A stretch of 64,000 nucleotides of DNA from Macrosoma leucophasiata. Its lineage: Eukaryota; Arthropoda; Insecta; Lepidoptera; Hedylidae. The position numbers and the translations under genes are program-made. Below are positions 10,115 to 20,884 of the stretch, piece by piece. The DNA is taken from the NCBI GenBank assembly GCA_036365455.1, contig JAWQUS010000020.1:2391001-2455000 (forward strand), given 5' to 3'. Position 1 is the stretch's first letter; each line of letters begins with the position of its first letter. The notes beneath the pieces were generated by a model. The model saw only the letters and a list, made by a program, of their open reading frames with translations. It did no database searches and was not told the origin of the DNA.

Positions 10115-10723
10115 TACTGGTGGTAGAGCTCCAGTGACGGAGCTCGCGGGCGTAGGCACCACCGCATTACCTTATATACTTGCCGCTAAATGGTAGTGTT
10201 CAGCACTATCGTGTTCCGGTCAGGGGCCGTTCAAGTATTACGTAAGCACTATGGGAGGGCGGGGGGGTCTTTGCTCTGCTTATTTTGGATGACATGGGGG
10301 GTAGGGGAGTCTAGATGATGATTACGTCATCGGTAGTTATTTATTTATTACATCAGTAAAATCTAATCTCTATCCTAAATTATAACATTATAATTATAAT
10401 ATAAAAAAAACAACACATTAATTTAAAAATGTTTACGTAAGCATGGGGGGAGGGGGTAAGAGCTTTGCTTACTTTTGCTGACAAGGGGGATGGGGGGGGT
10501 CAAGAATTGTAATAAATCTGCTTACGTAATACTTGAACGGCCCCTCAGGTGGTAATATACGGCCCTGTAATTTCCGGCACAGAGATGTAACACCTTAGGC
10601 CTCAGGAGTGGTAACGCATCTGCACTTAGACCTTGGTCTTTGTGTCTATAGGCTGCAGTCATCACTTAACATCAATGTGAACTGCATGCTTGTTTGCCAC
10701 TTTCATTACATTAAAAAAAAAAC
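10115..10723 (+). repeat. family A repeat, full length, split by a MITE
   Basis: 5' part 10115-10223 ('tactggtggtagagctccag' to 'gttccggtcag') and 3' part 10545-10723 ('tcaggtggtaatatacggcc' to the A-run) make one copy when the 10224-10544 insertion is removed. Intact copies at 39788 and 48244 read continuously across this point, which confirms the split. Confidence 0.85.
10224..10544. mobile_element. MITE with about 25-bp terminal inverted repeats
   Basis: The 321-bp element begins 'gggccgttcaagtattacgt' and ends with the complement 'acgtaatacttgaacggccc', inside a family A repeat. The flanking 'tcag' at 10220-10223 and 10545-10548 is a 4-bp TSD. The interior has two G-rich blocks ('ggggtctttgctctgctta', 'aagagctttgcttactttt') that echo each other. 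There is no ORF, so it depends on an unknown transposase; superfamily is not assigned. Confidence 0.82.
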
Positions 10724-11536
10724 AATAGAAAATCAATTGTCATAGGTATTTTTCTCGTGAGCTGACGGGAATGAACCATATCATAAAATATACGCTTGAC
10801 GGATGCTCAGGTACTGGAAGTGCGTAACCATAAAATATTGGTAATATACCTAATATTGATGCTAAAACATTACCTAAAATATCGCTCCCTAAATGTCCAA
10901 AAATAGGCAAAAACTGGCAACACATCAGCATTCAGCATCTCGAGTTGTGTCTGTAAACGTCTAAAGGCTGTATTATTTAATATTAAAAACTAAAGGCCAA
11001 CAAAGCCATCAAAGTGAATTATAGGTTCCTTTACATTTTGACATGAGAAATCTGAACTCCTTACGTTACAAACGTATTTTCGAAAGAATTTATACAAATA
11101 AAGTCGATTGTTGCCTCGCCTTTTGGGGCACGATAACATAAACAAACGCTCACGCAGCTAAAACTAGACTCTGTAACTCGTACCTTAGAATATAATGTTG
11201 TCTAAAAATTATTTTGCCGCAGTATCGATGGATTTGTTCAATTCAACTTTAGCACAGTCAGAATACAGTTTCAATTCGTACAAAACGGAAACCAATGCAT
11301 TCCATTCGGAGCCCCGAGTGACGCAGGAAAGTAGCTGTAGACTAATTAGGCAGTGGGGCAAGGTTCGACACTTTCCATCTAAAAGCTTTGGTCTTGAAAC
11401 AAAAGTTATGTGGGCCTGTTTAAATATTTCAACATCGACATGAATATGTCAAATTGTCTAAAATACATCGAAGATAGCATAACTTTTACTGTGAGCCCTT
11501 GAGTGACGGAGATCGAGGTTATAGGCAGCATTATTA
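10724..11536. other. no gene recognised
   Basis: Contains an 82-codon ORF at 11195-11443 preceded by an acceptor-like 'ttttgccgcag', but its composition is unremarkable and no domain is visible. I do not call a gene. Confidence 0.35.
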
Positions 11537-11750
11537 GGCTCGGTAGCGTAGTGATAGCAGGCCACTACTACTACGGTGAGGTCCTGGGTTCGATGCCCGG
11601 GTAGGGGGTTATCAGAGATAATGGTGTAAAGTCCTTTATCTCTGGTTCTATTGGGATTTTTCCATTTTCTGGAAATTTCCCACTACCTCGAAGTTTGGTA
11701 ATGTGCCCGGAGATGTCAACAGGCTCGCCACCTGTTGACATGGCATGGTT
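11537..11750 (+). mobile_element. SINE B, 3'-truncated
   Basis: The best-preserved tRNA-like head of family B: A-box region 'gtagcgtagtgatagcag', B-box 'gggttcgatgcc'. It is cut at 'gccacctgttgacatggcat', where a fragment of MITE family D (11745-11893) starts. Confidence 0.75.
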
Positions 11751-11893
11751 TGTCGACCATTTTGATCAAGTTTTGACCCATATCGGACTATCAGTGCTTA
11801 CGTAGGCAGTGTGTAGTAGAGATAAGGCTGTACGAAGTCGAAACTAGCCGATTGTCACTTTTACAGGCTTGATGTGCATTATTGGCTGTTGGT
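11745..11893 (+). repeat. MITE family D, partial
   Basis: Shares 'cgaccattttgatcaagttt', 'gaagtcgaaactagccgatt' and 'cttgatgtgcattattgg' with the complete copies at 35465-35690 and 37618-37852. Only the right half is present. Confidence 0.65.
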
Positions 11894-13286
11894 CGACTAG
11901 AAAATATTTGTTAAATATTAAAACGTTAACGTTAGCATAGTTTTAAGTCTATGAAAAGACGTGAATTCGAATGTTTAACAGATTTTGAATTTAGAGTATT
12001 TAGATAGACCTTGATGGCGCCATATCATCTTGATAAAAAGTGGTCACAAAGGAGCATAGACGCATCATGCATGACAGAACAATAACGCGGAAATAGGTTC
12101 TTTTTTTGTATAGGTTTATTAGATGAGCCCGTTTCGCATTCCTTTGTAGTCTTGGTAGGTAGTCACTAGATGTTCGTCTTTAGAAAACTATGCATAAACA
12201 TATTAATATACGAAATATCATACCTAACGTTAACGCAACGTTAGGCTCGCTTTACACTCACGCGCGATTTCTGCAGTGAATTCACGGCGCGACTCGAAGT
12301 CGTGAACTTTGGAACCAACCCTTTGTCGCAGCATAAACACGACACCGTCCAGTGAACGGGCGAGCCGCGAGCGCTAGGGCGTGAAACCATCTACACTCGC
12401 GATTCGAGTCATTCCGCGAGCGTAGAGTGAGATTTACAAGTTTTTGAAATAAGCGGCCTGATTATTTCATAATCGTCCGATACGCGTCATCGTAATCGCA
12501 TTGTTGTAATTGTGATTTAACAACGTTATCTATAATAGCCGTTCAACAAATACATATTTTATGTGTTTTATTATGTTTCTAATGTTGATGTCATTAAAGT
12601 TTAAACAGGATATATTTTTCTTTTATGGGTCACTTTACACGTGAGTGCCTTTTCATTGGTGGAAACACAAATAAGCACGTTTACCAATACACATACAATT
12701 AATATTGACGGTAAATGAATACTGCAGCATATAGGATTAAAGTACATAAAAAGAAGGTCTCAATGACAATGCATTGCTCTTGCAGTTGAAGCACCTGTGC
12801 CATTAATTACTTGCAGCGTAAAAAATACCATCATAGCTAGGAAGATTTTAAAGCCACAGATCTATAATAGATATAAGCAATAACACGATAAAGCTTATAA
12901 CAGATGTTGCAATTGTGTGGTGCTATCATTGATATACAAAAAACCCAAGATGCACAGTTGCGTACAAACTTCGCACTCGAAACTGTCGTCAGTTGTACTA
13001 ACGTAGTTATAGATAACACATGACCTTATTTTTTTACAAAGTGAACTTAGTAGTACGAGTTTAAGTTCTCTTTTTAAAACAATACGCAAAAATTAAACAA
13101 ATTTTACGACCGAAATTCATGAGTGGCACAAGGAATTGAATAGAGTCAAATAAATAAAAAAATATTATAAATATTTTGTTTGATTTATTTTTGTATCTTA
13201 TTACAGGTGCCTATTTTATCGAGTTTGTAAAATTTACGTTCACAGATTTTAAATGTTTTATGCCCATATTACAATTCATATAGCTA
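11894..13286. other. no gene recognised; GC-rich patch at 12250-12430
   Basis: Mostly AT-rich unique sequence. The patch near 12250-12430 is CpG-rich ('ctcacgcgcgatttctgcag', 'cgagccgcgagcgctagggc') with no open frame. Overlapping minus ORFs at 12837-13089 look like chance frames. Confidence 0.35.
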
Positions 13287-13314
13287 TGCGATATAATAAT
13301 AATAATAATAAAAA

Positions 13315-16300
13315 TAACCTGGCAACCCTCCGTTTGAACACTGACATAATTCTTTGATCCGAAAATTTACACAAATAAAATATAAAAATCATACGAACAT
13401 CCCAACCCGCAATCAAAACCACAATAAAAAGGAACAGCGAAAAGGTTCACACCAAAATTAAAGGTATTTATTCCATAAAAACCGACAACAAATACAATGA
13501 TATTTTCGTATAAAATGACAAGAAAGAAATGTCACAGAAGTCACAATATTAGCAATAAACATCGACTTATACAACAGTAAAATGGCAATATAATGAAGAA
13601 TTATGATCACAAGAGCGAAAGCCAGACGTGAAGCACACCCATCAGCACCGGGCTCGTCGCTGAGCCCCACCTCGCAACCGCCGGCCGCCGCCTCCTCCGC
13701 GAGTGCAGCGACGTCGACCACCGCAGTTGCGCCGAGCTCCAGCGACGAGTACCACTCCCCGCCGTCGACACCAACACCTGCGCGTCGGCGTGGAAGACCC
13801 CGGCTACCGGCCGGCTTGGGACCTCGAGGCCAACCGGCTCCGAGCAGGGTCCCCGCTGTCGGTAGTAACGTGCAGCGCATGAAATGGACGCAACCAATAA
13901 ATGAAAACGTGATGCGCGCATTCTTTGGGGCTACAGAGGGAGGAACTAACCTCACTGCGTACCGCAGTCGTATGCTCTCTCTGTTCCAGGTTCTTGAGCC
14001 AACAGTCTGTGTTTCGAGCCAACGTCTATCGGATCAGGTGCGTGTCATTCAGCGTGGCCACATGCTCGATGACACTGTGCTTGATCGGCTACGCTCCGAG
14101 GCGGCGAGTGACCGCTCTGTCCCCACCCCGCCGCCGCGTGTGGTACAGTCGCAGCATGTTAGTGTCGTGAATGTGTCACAATGTGCCGGCGGGGAGGAGA
14201 TAGACGAGGTCACCACTACCGTAAGTAACCAATACATTGAGCAACTGAGAGGCGCTTTGGAACATGCTCTTCTTGAGTATCGGTCGACCTTGGCCGAATG
14301 TAGACCGCGGTTGCCCCGGCTGCCAATGCATAGACGTAATGTAGCGCTGGTGGGTGCTCTGGACACAATATTACCGGAGTACATAGATGATAGTAAAGAC
14401 CTTAGCGATACCCACTCAATCCTGTACTGTGCGGCGGTCGCGGCGTGTCGCGTAGCTCGTGTCAAATTAGCAAATATTGACACAGCTACACGACCGAGAC
14501 CTGCCGTACCAGCCTGGCAGTGCCGGATTGAGCGCCGTATCGCCGAAACCAGAGCACTCATTGGCAAGTTATTCTGCTTCAGGATGGGCAACACACGCCC
14601 AAGAGTGATGCGTTTTGTGAGGCGAGCGTTCTCAGGGACTGGGGTCAGCCCACAACACTACCTAGATCGCATCACAGAACGCATTGACTTCCTGAAGCAG
14701 AAAGTCTATGCATGGGCAAGCCGAATTAGGCGTTATAAAGAACGTGTGGACCGATACATGCAGAACAGGATGTTCCAAAGTGACCAAAGGTGGGTTTACA
14801 GAACGTGGGAGCAGCCTGGTCCCGGATTAGCTGGCGGGAGCCGACCGGATGATGATACCATGATTGCATTTTGGCGCAGCATCTGGTCGGAACCTATCAG
14901 ACACTCTGAGGATGGCTGGATACTGAGCATTGAAGGAGCGTGCGAGCCAATTCCAGAAATGGAGAATGTTTTAATATCAGAGGATGACGTGGCCAGTGCA
15001 GTTCGCCCGCTGCCGAACTGGAAATCTCCGGGACCGGACGGACTGCACAACTTCTGGCTTAAATGGCTGCGAAGCTCGCACTCTCGTTTGGCTGCCCAGT
15101 TCCAGTCATCCCTGGACTCGGGCACGCTGCCACAGTTCTTAACAACTGGCGTGACCCACCTGCTCCACAAATCAGGTAGCACCGCGGAACCCAAGAACTA
15201 TAGACCGATCACATGTCTTCCAACCGTCTATAAACTCCTTACGTCCATTCTGAGAGTGAAAATTACTAAGCATATAGAAGACCACTCCATCTTGTCTAAC
15301 TCTCAGAATGGATGTAGGGGCGGGTCCCGTGGTGCTAAGGAGCTACTGCTATTTGACATGGCCATTAGCCAGCAGGTTCGTCGTAACCGAAAGAGTCTCT
15401 CGACTTGCTGGATAGATTATAAGAAGGCCTATGATTCCGTACCGCATACATGGCTGATGAGGGTGATGGAGTTGTATAAAATCAACACAACCCTACGCAC
15501 CTTCCTCATGTCATGTATGTCGCAATGGAGCACGGTGCTTCGCTATCCAGGATCTCGGCAGCCCCTGGCGGTTGGCGAACCTGTAAGAATTGCTAGAGGT
15601 ATATTCCAGGGCGACAGTCTGAGCCCTTTATGGTTTTGCCTAGCCTTGAACCCTCTGAGTACGCTACTGGAGGCTTCAGGACTCGGCTACCGGTTGCGAA
15701 GAGGTGGTCGGGTGATATCTCACCTGCTTTACATGGATGATCTGAAATTATTCGGTTCTAATAATTCGCAACTGATGGAATTATTGAAGGTGACTGAAAA
15801 CTTTAGTAACTCTATCAGGATGGAATTTGGAATTGAAAAATGTGCGGTTATGCATGTAACTCGAGGAGAGATAATGGAATCCGAGAGAGTACAACTCACG
15901 GATTCCATTCAACTTCGATCGCTCTCCGCAACCGAAACCTACAAGTACTTGGGTATGTCAGAGGCCTTAGGTATATGCGAGGCTGACATGAAACAATCGT
16001 TGCGAGTACGATTCTTTGGCCGCCTGAAAAAAGTTCTTAAAAGTTTCCTGTCAGGCGGTAATAGGGTTCGTGCTTTCAACGGTTGGGTCATGCCAGTCTT
16101 GATGTACTCCTTTGGCATACTCAAGTGGACTCAGACCGACCTGGATGCCCTAGACAGGGGGGTCCGCTCTCTGCTGACATCATACCGGATGCACCACCCA
16201 CGCTCATCGGTGATGAGATTGTACATCCCACGGAAGTGTGGGGGCCGAGGCTTTCTTAGTGCTAAAACCCTCCACAACCGTGAGGTGTGCAATCTCAGAG

Positions 16301-17351
16301 AATACTTTCGGGCCACCGATAGGGGTATGCACCGGGATATGGTAGCAGTTGACAGTGGACTCACACCTCTCTCACTGGCTAAAGAGAACTGGCGCAAACC
16401 TGTGGTGCTGACGACCAGTGACCGCGTGAGTGTATGGCAGGGCAAGGAGCTGCATGGACGATTTTACCGGGCTCTTCATGGGCCCGATGTAGATTTTCTT
16501 GCGTCTGTAGGCTGGCTACGATTCGGGGACCTCTTTGGGGAAACCGAAGGTTTTGTATGTGCAATTATGGACGAAGTGGTAATGACCAATAACTACCGGA
16601 AGTTTATCCTGAAGGATGGCACGGTCGACATATGTCGGGCATGCCACCGACCGGGGGAATCCCTCAGGCATATTGTGTCCGGCTGTTCGAGCCTTGCCAA
16701 CGGCGAATACTTGCACAGGCACAACCAAGTAGCCAGGATAATTCACCAGCAACTTGCCCTGAAATACAACCTTGTAGCCACGGAGGTGCCGTACTACAGG
16801 TATGCACCCGACCCAGTACTCGAAAATGACCATGTCACGATGTATTGGGATCGATCTATCATCACTGACAGGACTATTGTCGCCAATAAGCCTGATATAG
16901 TGGTGATAGATCGCTTGGAACGCCGCGCAATTATAGTCGATGTCACCATCCCTCATGATGAGAATCTCGTGAAAGCGGAAAAAGACAAACAAATTAAGTA
17001 CCTCGACTTGTCTCACGAGATTGTCGCCATGTGGGATGTGGACTCGGCTGTAATTGTACCGATAGTCGTCACGGTAAACGGACTCATGGCGAAGAGCCTC
17101 GACCACCACCTTAAGAGGCTCTCGCTGGGAAGTTGGATCAAAGGCTTGGTGCAGAAAGCGGTTCTTCTCGACACGGCACGTATTGTGAGGAGGTTCCTCT
17201 CTCTGAGCCCCTAACCGCCGACAGCTTGGACCCTGCTCCCGCTACCGGTGGTAACCATTTTGTATTTTTTTATATATACGTTGTTTTTTTTTCCTTTATA
17301 TACATGTATATGTAAAAAAATATATAATGAGATTATAAATAAATGAGTGAA
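13315..17351 (+). mobile_element. Dong/R4-like LINE inserted in an (AAT)n tract
   Basis: The element lies between two (TAA/AAT)n tracts (13292-13314 and 17351-17361), which is the target preference reported for the Dong lineage. It has a 5' untranslated region of about 290 bp, a single long ORF (13603-17214) and an AT-rich 3' UTR. The exact first and last bases cannot be fixed because the target is a microsatellite. With an intact ORF it is probably a young copy. It sits inside the AT tail of a 5S-derived SINE. Confidence 0.78.
13603..17214 (+). CDS. LINE polyprotein with RT and restriction-like endonuclease
   Basis: This 1203-residue protein would copy its own RNA into nicked DNA. Domain order: a Ser/Pro/Ala-rich N-terminus with an 'RRRGRPRLP' basic patch (about residues 62-70) that may bind DNA; a reverse transcriptase core with 'YRPITCLPTVYKLL', 'DYKKAYDSVP' (D605), 'GIFQGDSLSPL' and 'YMDDLKLF' (Y710); a C-terminal CCHC finger 'CRACHRPGESLRHIVSGC' (from about 1011); and a restriction-like endonuclease with 'KPDIVVIDRLERRAIIVDV' (PD near 1097-1098, second D near 1113). 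One ORF, RT before the CCHC finger and a C-terminal endonuclease define the R2/R4/Dong-type group; the (TAA)n flank favours Dong/R4. No stops or frameshifts were seen. ATG at 13603 is the first start in the open frame. Confidence 0.85.
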   Translation: MITRAKARREAHPSAPGSSLSPTSQPPAAASSASAATSTTAVAPSSSDEYHSPPSTPTPARRRGRPRLPAGLGPRGQPAPSRVPAVGSNVQRMKWTQPINENVMRAFFGATEGGTNLTAYRSRMLSLFQVLEPTVCVSSQRLSDQVRVIQRGHMLDDTVLDRLRSEAASDRSVPTPPPRVVQSQHVSVVNVSQCAGGEEIDEVTTTVSNQYIEQLRGALEHALLEYRSTLAECRPRLPRLPMHRRNVALVGALDTILPEYIDDSKDLSDTHSILYCAAVAACRVARVKLANIDTATRPRPAVPAWQCRIERRIAETRALIGKLFCFRMGNTRPRVMRFVRRAFSGTGVSPQHYLDRITERIDFLKQKVYAWASRIRRYKERVDRYMQNRMFQSDQRWVYRTWEQPGPGLAGGSRPDDDTMIAFWRSIWSEPIRHSEDGWILSIEGACEPIPEMENVLISEDDVASAVRPLPNWKSPGPDGLHNFWLKWLRSSHSRLAAQFQSSLDSGTLPQFLTTGVTHLLHKSGSTAEPKNYRPITCLPTVYKLLTSILRVKITKHIEDHSILSNSQNGCRGGSRGAKELLLFDMAISQQVRRNRKSLSTCWIDYKKAYDSVPHTWLMRVMELYKINTTLRTFLMSCMSQWSTVLRYPGSRQPLAVGEPVRIARGIFQGDSLSPLWFCLALNPLSTLLEASGLGYRLRRGGRVISHLLYMDDLKLFGSNNSQLMELLKVTENFSNSIRMEFGIEKCAVMHVTRGEIMESERVQLTDSIQLRSLSATETYKYLGMSEALGICEADMKQSLRVRFFGRLKKVLKSFLSGGNRVRAFNGWVMPVLMYSFGILKWTQTDLDALDRGVRSLLTSYRMHHPRSSVMRLYIPRKCGGRGFLSAKTLHNREVCNLREYFRATDRGMHRDMVAVDSGLTPLSLAKENWRKPVVLTTSDRVSVWQGKELHGRFYRALHGPDVDFLASVGWLRFGDLFGETEGFVCAIMDEVVMTNNYRKFILKDGTVDICRACHRPGESLRHIVSGCSSLANGEYLHRHNQVARIIHQQLALKYNLVATEVPYYRYAPDPVLENDHVTMYWDRSIITDRTIVANKPDIVVIDRLERRAIIVDVTIPHDENLVKAEKDKQIKYLDLSHEIVAMWDVDSAVIVPIVVTVNGLMAKSLDHHLKRLSLGSWIKGLVQKAVLLDTARIVRRFLSLSP

Positions 17352-17696
17352 ATAATAATAATGGCAACCCATTATACGTCCCACTGCTGGGCACGAGTCT
17401 CTTCCCTTTTTGGGGGGAGGCCTGGAGCTTACTCCACCACGCTGCTCCAATGCGGATTGGTGGAGGTGGGTGGGTTAATGGCCAACCCACTGTCGGATGT
17501 TTTCAAACCTCCCATAAGGCCAATAGCATCGATAGCAACCGGGACCGACGGCTTAACGTGCCCTCCGAAGCACGGAAACGCGCATTTTTATTTGTTACTA
17601 GCGGTCACCCATCACACTACCCGACCGCGCCCGTAGTGCTTAACCGAGCAGATCGCTTACGATCTACACCAGCCGCTGGGCCATGCGCGCGTCACT
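17352..17696 (-). mobile_element. 5S rRNA-derived SINE (family E)
   Basis: On the minus strand the head reads 'cggttaagcactacgggcgc' and 'gatgggtgaccgctag', which match the 5S rRNA internal promoter (the A-box 'GTTAAGCA', the intermediate 'GGGC.CGG' and the C-box 'GATGGGTGACCGC'). The body contains 'cgtgcttcggagggcacgtt', and the 3' end reads 'ccagcagtgggacgt', 'gggttgcc' and (ATT)n. The tail continues at 13292-13314 on the other side of the Dong-like LINE. Flanking TSD 'tgcgatat' is at 13287-13294 and 17697-17704. Other copies: 29147-29510, 31236-31563 and a fragment at 39505. Confidence 0.8.
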
Positions 17697-17867
17697 TGCG
17701 ATATGAAATAATATTATTATGTTTTTAGTTTAATTATGTATGTATAAAAATATTCGGTATGTATTAAAATGGAATAAAAAAGCAATAATAATAATTTTAT
17801 GCATTGATTAAATAATATAAAATCCATAAATTGTTTATAATATTACTAACAAATTAGGTCACTTTGT

Positions 17868-17919
17868 TATTAAATACTAAAAATGTATTACGTATGTAAT
17901 ACATTTTTAGTATTTAATA
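17868..17919. repeat. perfect 24-bp palindrome
   Basis: Arms 'tattaaatactaaaaatgta'+'ttac' at 17868-17891 and their exact complement at 17896-17919 surround a 4-base centre 'gtat'. It is AT-rich. The surrounding 17705-18682 has no gene; a short second palindrome 'agcgctaaatgatcatttta'+'gcgct' lies near 18358-18384. Confidence 0.8.
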
Positions 17920-18682
17920 CACAATAATATATTATATTAATTTAAAAATTAATTATTAAATAAATACTTTAAAAGTAAATTATTAAATAGGTAATAAAAA
18001 ATATGTGTGATTTCAGAAAATCGACTCCATTGACAAGAACAGAGCCGATATACGACTAAAACAAAATGAGCCTAATGCGTTTCTATGACCGTAGACCGTA
18101 CAACTATTGAAGTTTGCCGTATTATACTAAGATCGATGAGTGAAGTTATAAACAAAATTAAATCAAAATCAATTCAAAATCGCTATATTTACTCATTTAT
18201 ATGACAAATGTAAATCAATAAAGTCTTTTACTTACCGAAAGTACGATATCCCATCCGTTTTCATCGGTATAGACGTATTATTTTTACAATTTTTAACGGA
18301 ACACTTCGACGTTTTTAAACGTACGAACTTTTAGATTGACGTGATACTATTTGAAATGAGCGCTAAATGATCATTTTAGCGCTAGTTGCGAGCGGACGGT
18401 TTTGAGACGTTGAGTGTGCATCTTGGGTTTTTTTGTATATCAATGGGTGCTATTCACTTCAGTTCCACCACTTAACCGTTAACAAAACAAGACACGTCTT
18501 ATTGCATTTCAGTTAAGACACCGCCAATTTTTTTATTCTTTATCTAATACGAAAAGAACGAATAAGAAGAGAAGAAAAAAAGAGACAATGCAAATAACGA
18601 TTCAATTTAGGTTGACAATCAAGCCATGGCACGGCTGCTGTACGAAGATTAAATCTCCACAGGGGAATCTTTCATATAATAA

Positions 18683-18985
18683 ACGTAACATCACGCATGT
18701 AATCCCCGAAGGGGTAGGCAGGGGTAAATGCATGCATTCAAGCATACATGCAAACACCCACGATTCGCCGGTTACGTTTTTGGCCCATGTCAACAGGTGG
18801 CGAGCCTGTTGACATCTCCAGGCACATTACCAAACTTCGAGGTACTGGGAAATTTCCAGAAAATGGAAAAAATCCCAATAGAACCAGAGATAAAAGACTT
18901 CACACCATTATCTCTGATAACCCTCTACCCGGGAATCGAGCCCAGGACCTCAGCGTAGTAGTAATGGCTTGCTACCACTAGGGTA
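18683..18985 (-). mobile_element. SINE B
   Basis: Near full-length reverse copy: 3' end 'acgtaacatcacgcatgtaa' at the left, and the tRNA-like head 'cgggaatcgagcccaggacc' at the right. The left flank interrupts otherwise unique AT-rich DNA. Confidence 0.78.
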
Positions 18986-20007
18986 CCGAGGCTTCTTATA
19001 ATACATATTATTATAGCATAATAATATCAGCGAAGAAGTACCTATTCTGGAGGCAGATCAGATAAACAAGCTTCATAAAGACGAGCGGCACTTTATTGAC
19101 AGCAGCCATCAACGCGTTACGGTCGCTGCTAACGCGTCGACGGCTACCGTTGACGGGTGGTGACGTTTGCAACTGAAGCAAGTCGATCGCAGCCACCAAT
19201 ACGTCGACGGTGCCGTCAACCAAGTACACCGTCTGAATGAACCCTAAGGTATCCAATAATTTACTTCACTATTTCACGCAGAAATAAAGAGACAGTTACA
19301 ATTAAATAAGTTCTATCATGAAACGCCAAGTCTATAGTCGTGTAAAAACTCCCGTTAAATTGCCGTGAGAACCTACGATGACGGTAAGATTTGCGATTAG
19401 CGCATGGCGTTTGTTTTTATTACATTGCAGTGCCAGTTTGGCGAAACTCTATTAATCCCTCCAGACACGAGAAAAATATGACAATTGAAATTCAATTGTG
19501 TCTGGGCGCCGCTGGCCTTACGATCCTTGAAAGATTAAAACAAAAATGCATTAATAATAATTGTGTGGCGAAAGACCCTTTTTCTCAGGTATCAAATAGA
19601 AATAAATGGCTGAAATTTCTAGGAGCTCTAAACTAAATACTGAAACATCACTTAAATCTATTAATTATTTGCAGTTGGTAAAGTGGTTGTGACCGTGACA
19701 TGGGGACAACTTTAAAATACTGAAAAAAAAAATACAGAAAATCGTTTACCTAAAAACGTAACAGACATATGGTTATACATTTTTAAAGAAAGGATAGCTA
19801 GCTTTTATCATGCGGACGAACAGCTAGTATATTACAAACATGAAAGTTACACTCGTATACGATTGTCACTCACACACAAACAACGCCAATTATTCATCAG
19901 CACCACTCGAAAAGCTGCCAGCGGTCCAATCTTTATTTTTATGTATCGATCACCAAGGGGGCCATAGACTGAAGACAGATAGCCGCCGGCAAACAATAAC
20001 GATCTCA
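18986..20007. other. no gene recognised
   Basis: A GC-richer patch at 19080-19220 ('aacgcgttacggtcgctgct', 'gtcgacggctaccgttgacg') carries short inverted motifs but no open frame with a domain. The first GC module of the following array begins near 20008. Confidence 0.35.
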
Positions 20008-20884
20008 CGCGGCAGTCGGCACTGTGCCGGCGCGGGACTGGCACGGCCGGTCAGGGCCGTTCGTTACACTTCGTACATAATCACAGCTTTGATGCTAATT
20101 GAGTTATTATATAAAATCGTAGTTATTTTTACGAATAACTCGGATTACTAGAAGGATACCGTTCAACAAATCGAAATAATTAGCTTATTAATTGTCGAAA
20201 ACGGACATCGTGTCGCGGCTCAAAGCTGACACAGTGTTTTAATACCTTCTTTATTCCAGAGCCTTATTTAATGTTCTTGATATTTCAAGAAAATTTCGCA
20301 GACAGGTATATTTTTTTACTGAGAGACAGATAGTCGCCAGAGCACAATAACGATCTCACGCGGCAGTCGTCATTTTACTAATAACTAGGTGGAACCTTAC
20401 ATTAAACATAGATCGAAAAATCTCATTGATTGTTGCAAACGGAGGTCATATCGAGGCTCAAAGCTAAAACAGTATTTAATTACTTTCTCATTCCAGAGCC
20501 TTATAATAATATTAAGAAAATTTCGCAAATAGGTATGTTTCTCTACTGTACTGAGCGCAGAGAAAGATTGAAGATAGCGCACGATAACGGACTTATGCGG
20601 CAGTCGGCACTGTGCCGGCGTGGGTTTGGCACGGCCGGTCAGGGCCATTCGTCACACTTCGTTCATAATTACAGCTTTGATGCTTATTGAGATATTATAT
20701 TCTAATTGTGGTAACTTTTGTGTGTGCCGATAGGAAGGAGGTACGGTAGGAAGATTTTTTTTCAATGCCGTTTGAACATAGATGGAAACATCTCAATGAT
20801 TTGCGTGTTGAGAACGGAGATCATGATGTTGAGGTTTAACGTTGACACAACATTTTAATTACTTTCTCATTCCAGAACCATATC

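Noticed and set aside
14049..14594. Minus-strand ORFs inside the Dong-like LINE (also 13458-13955 and 16516-17109)
   Set aside because: Shadows of the plus-strand RT ORF, without motifs of their own.
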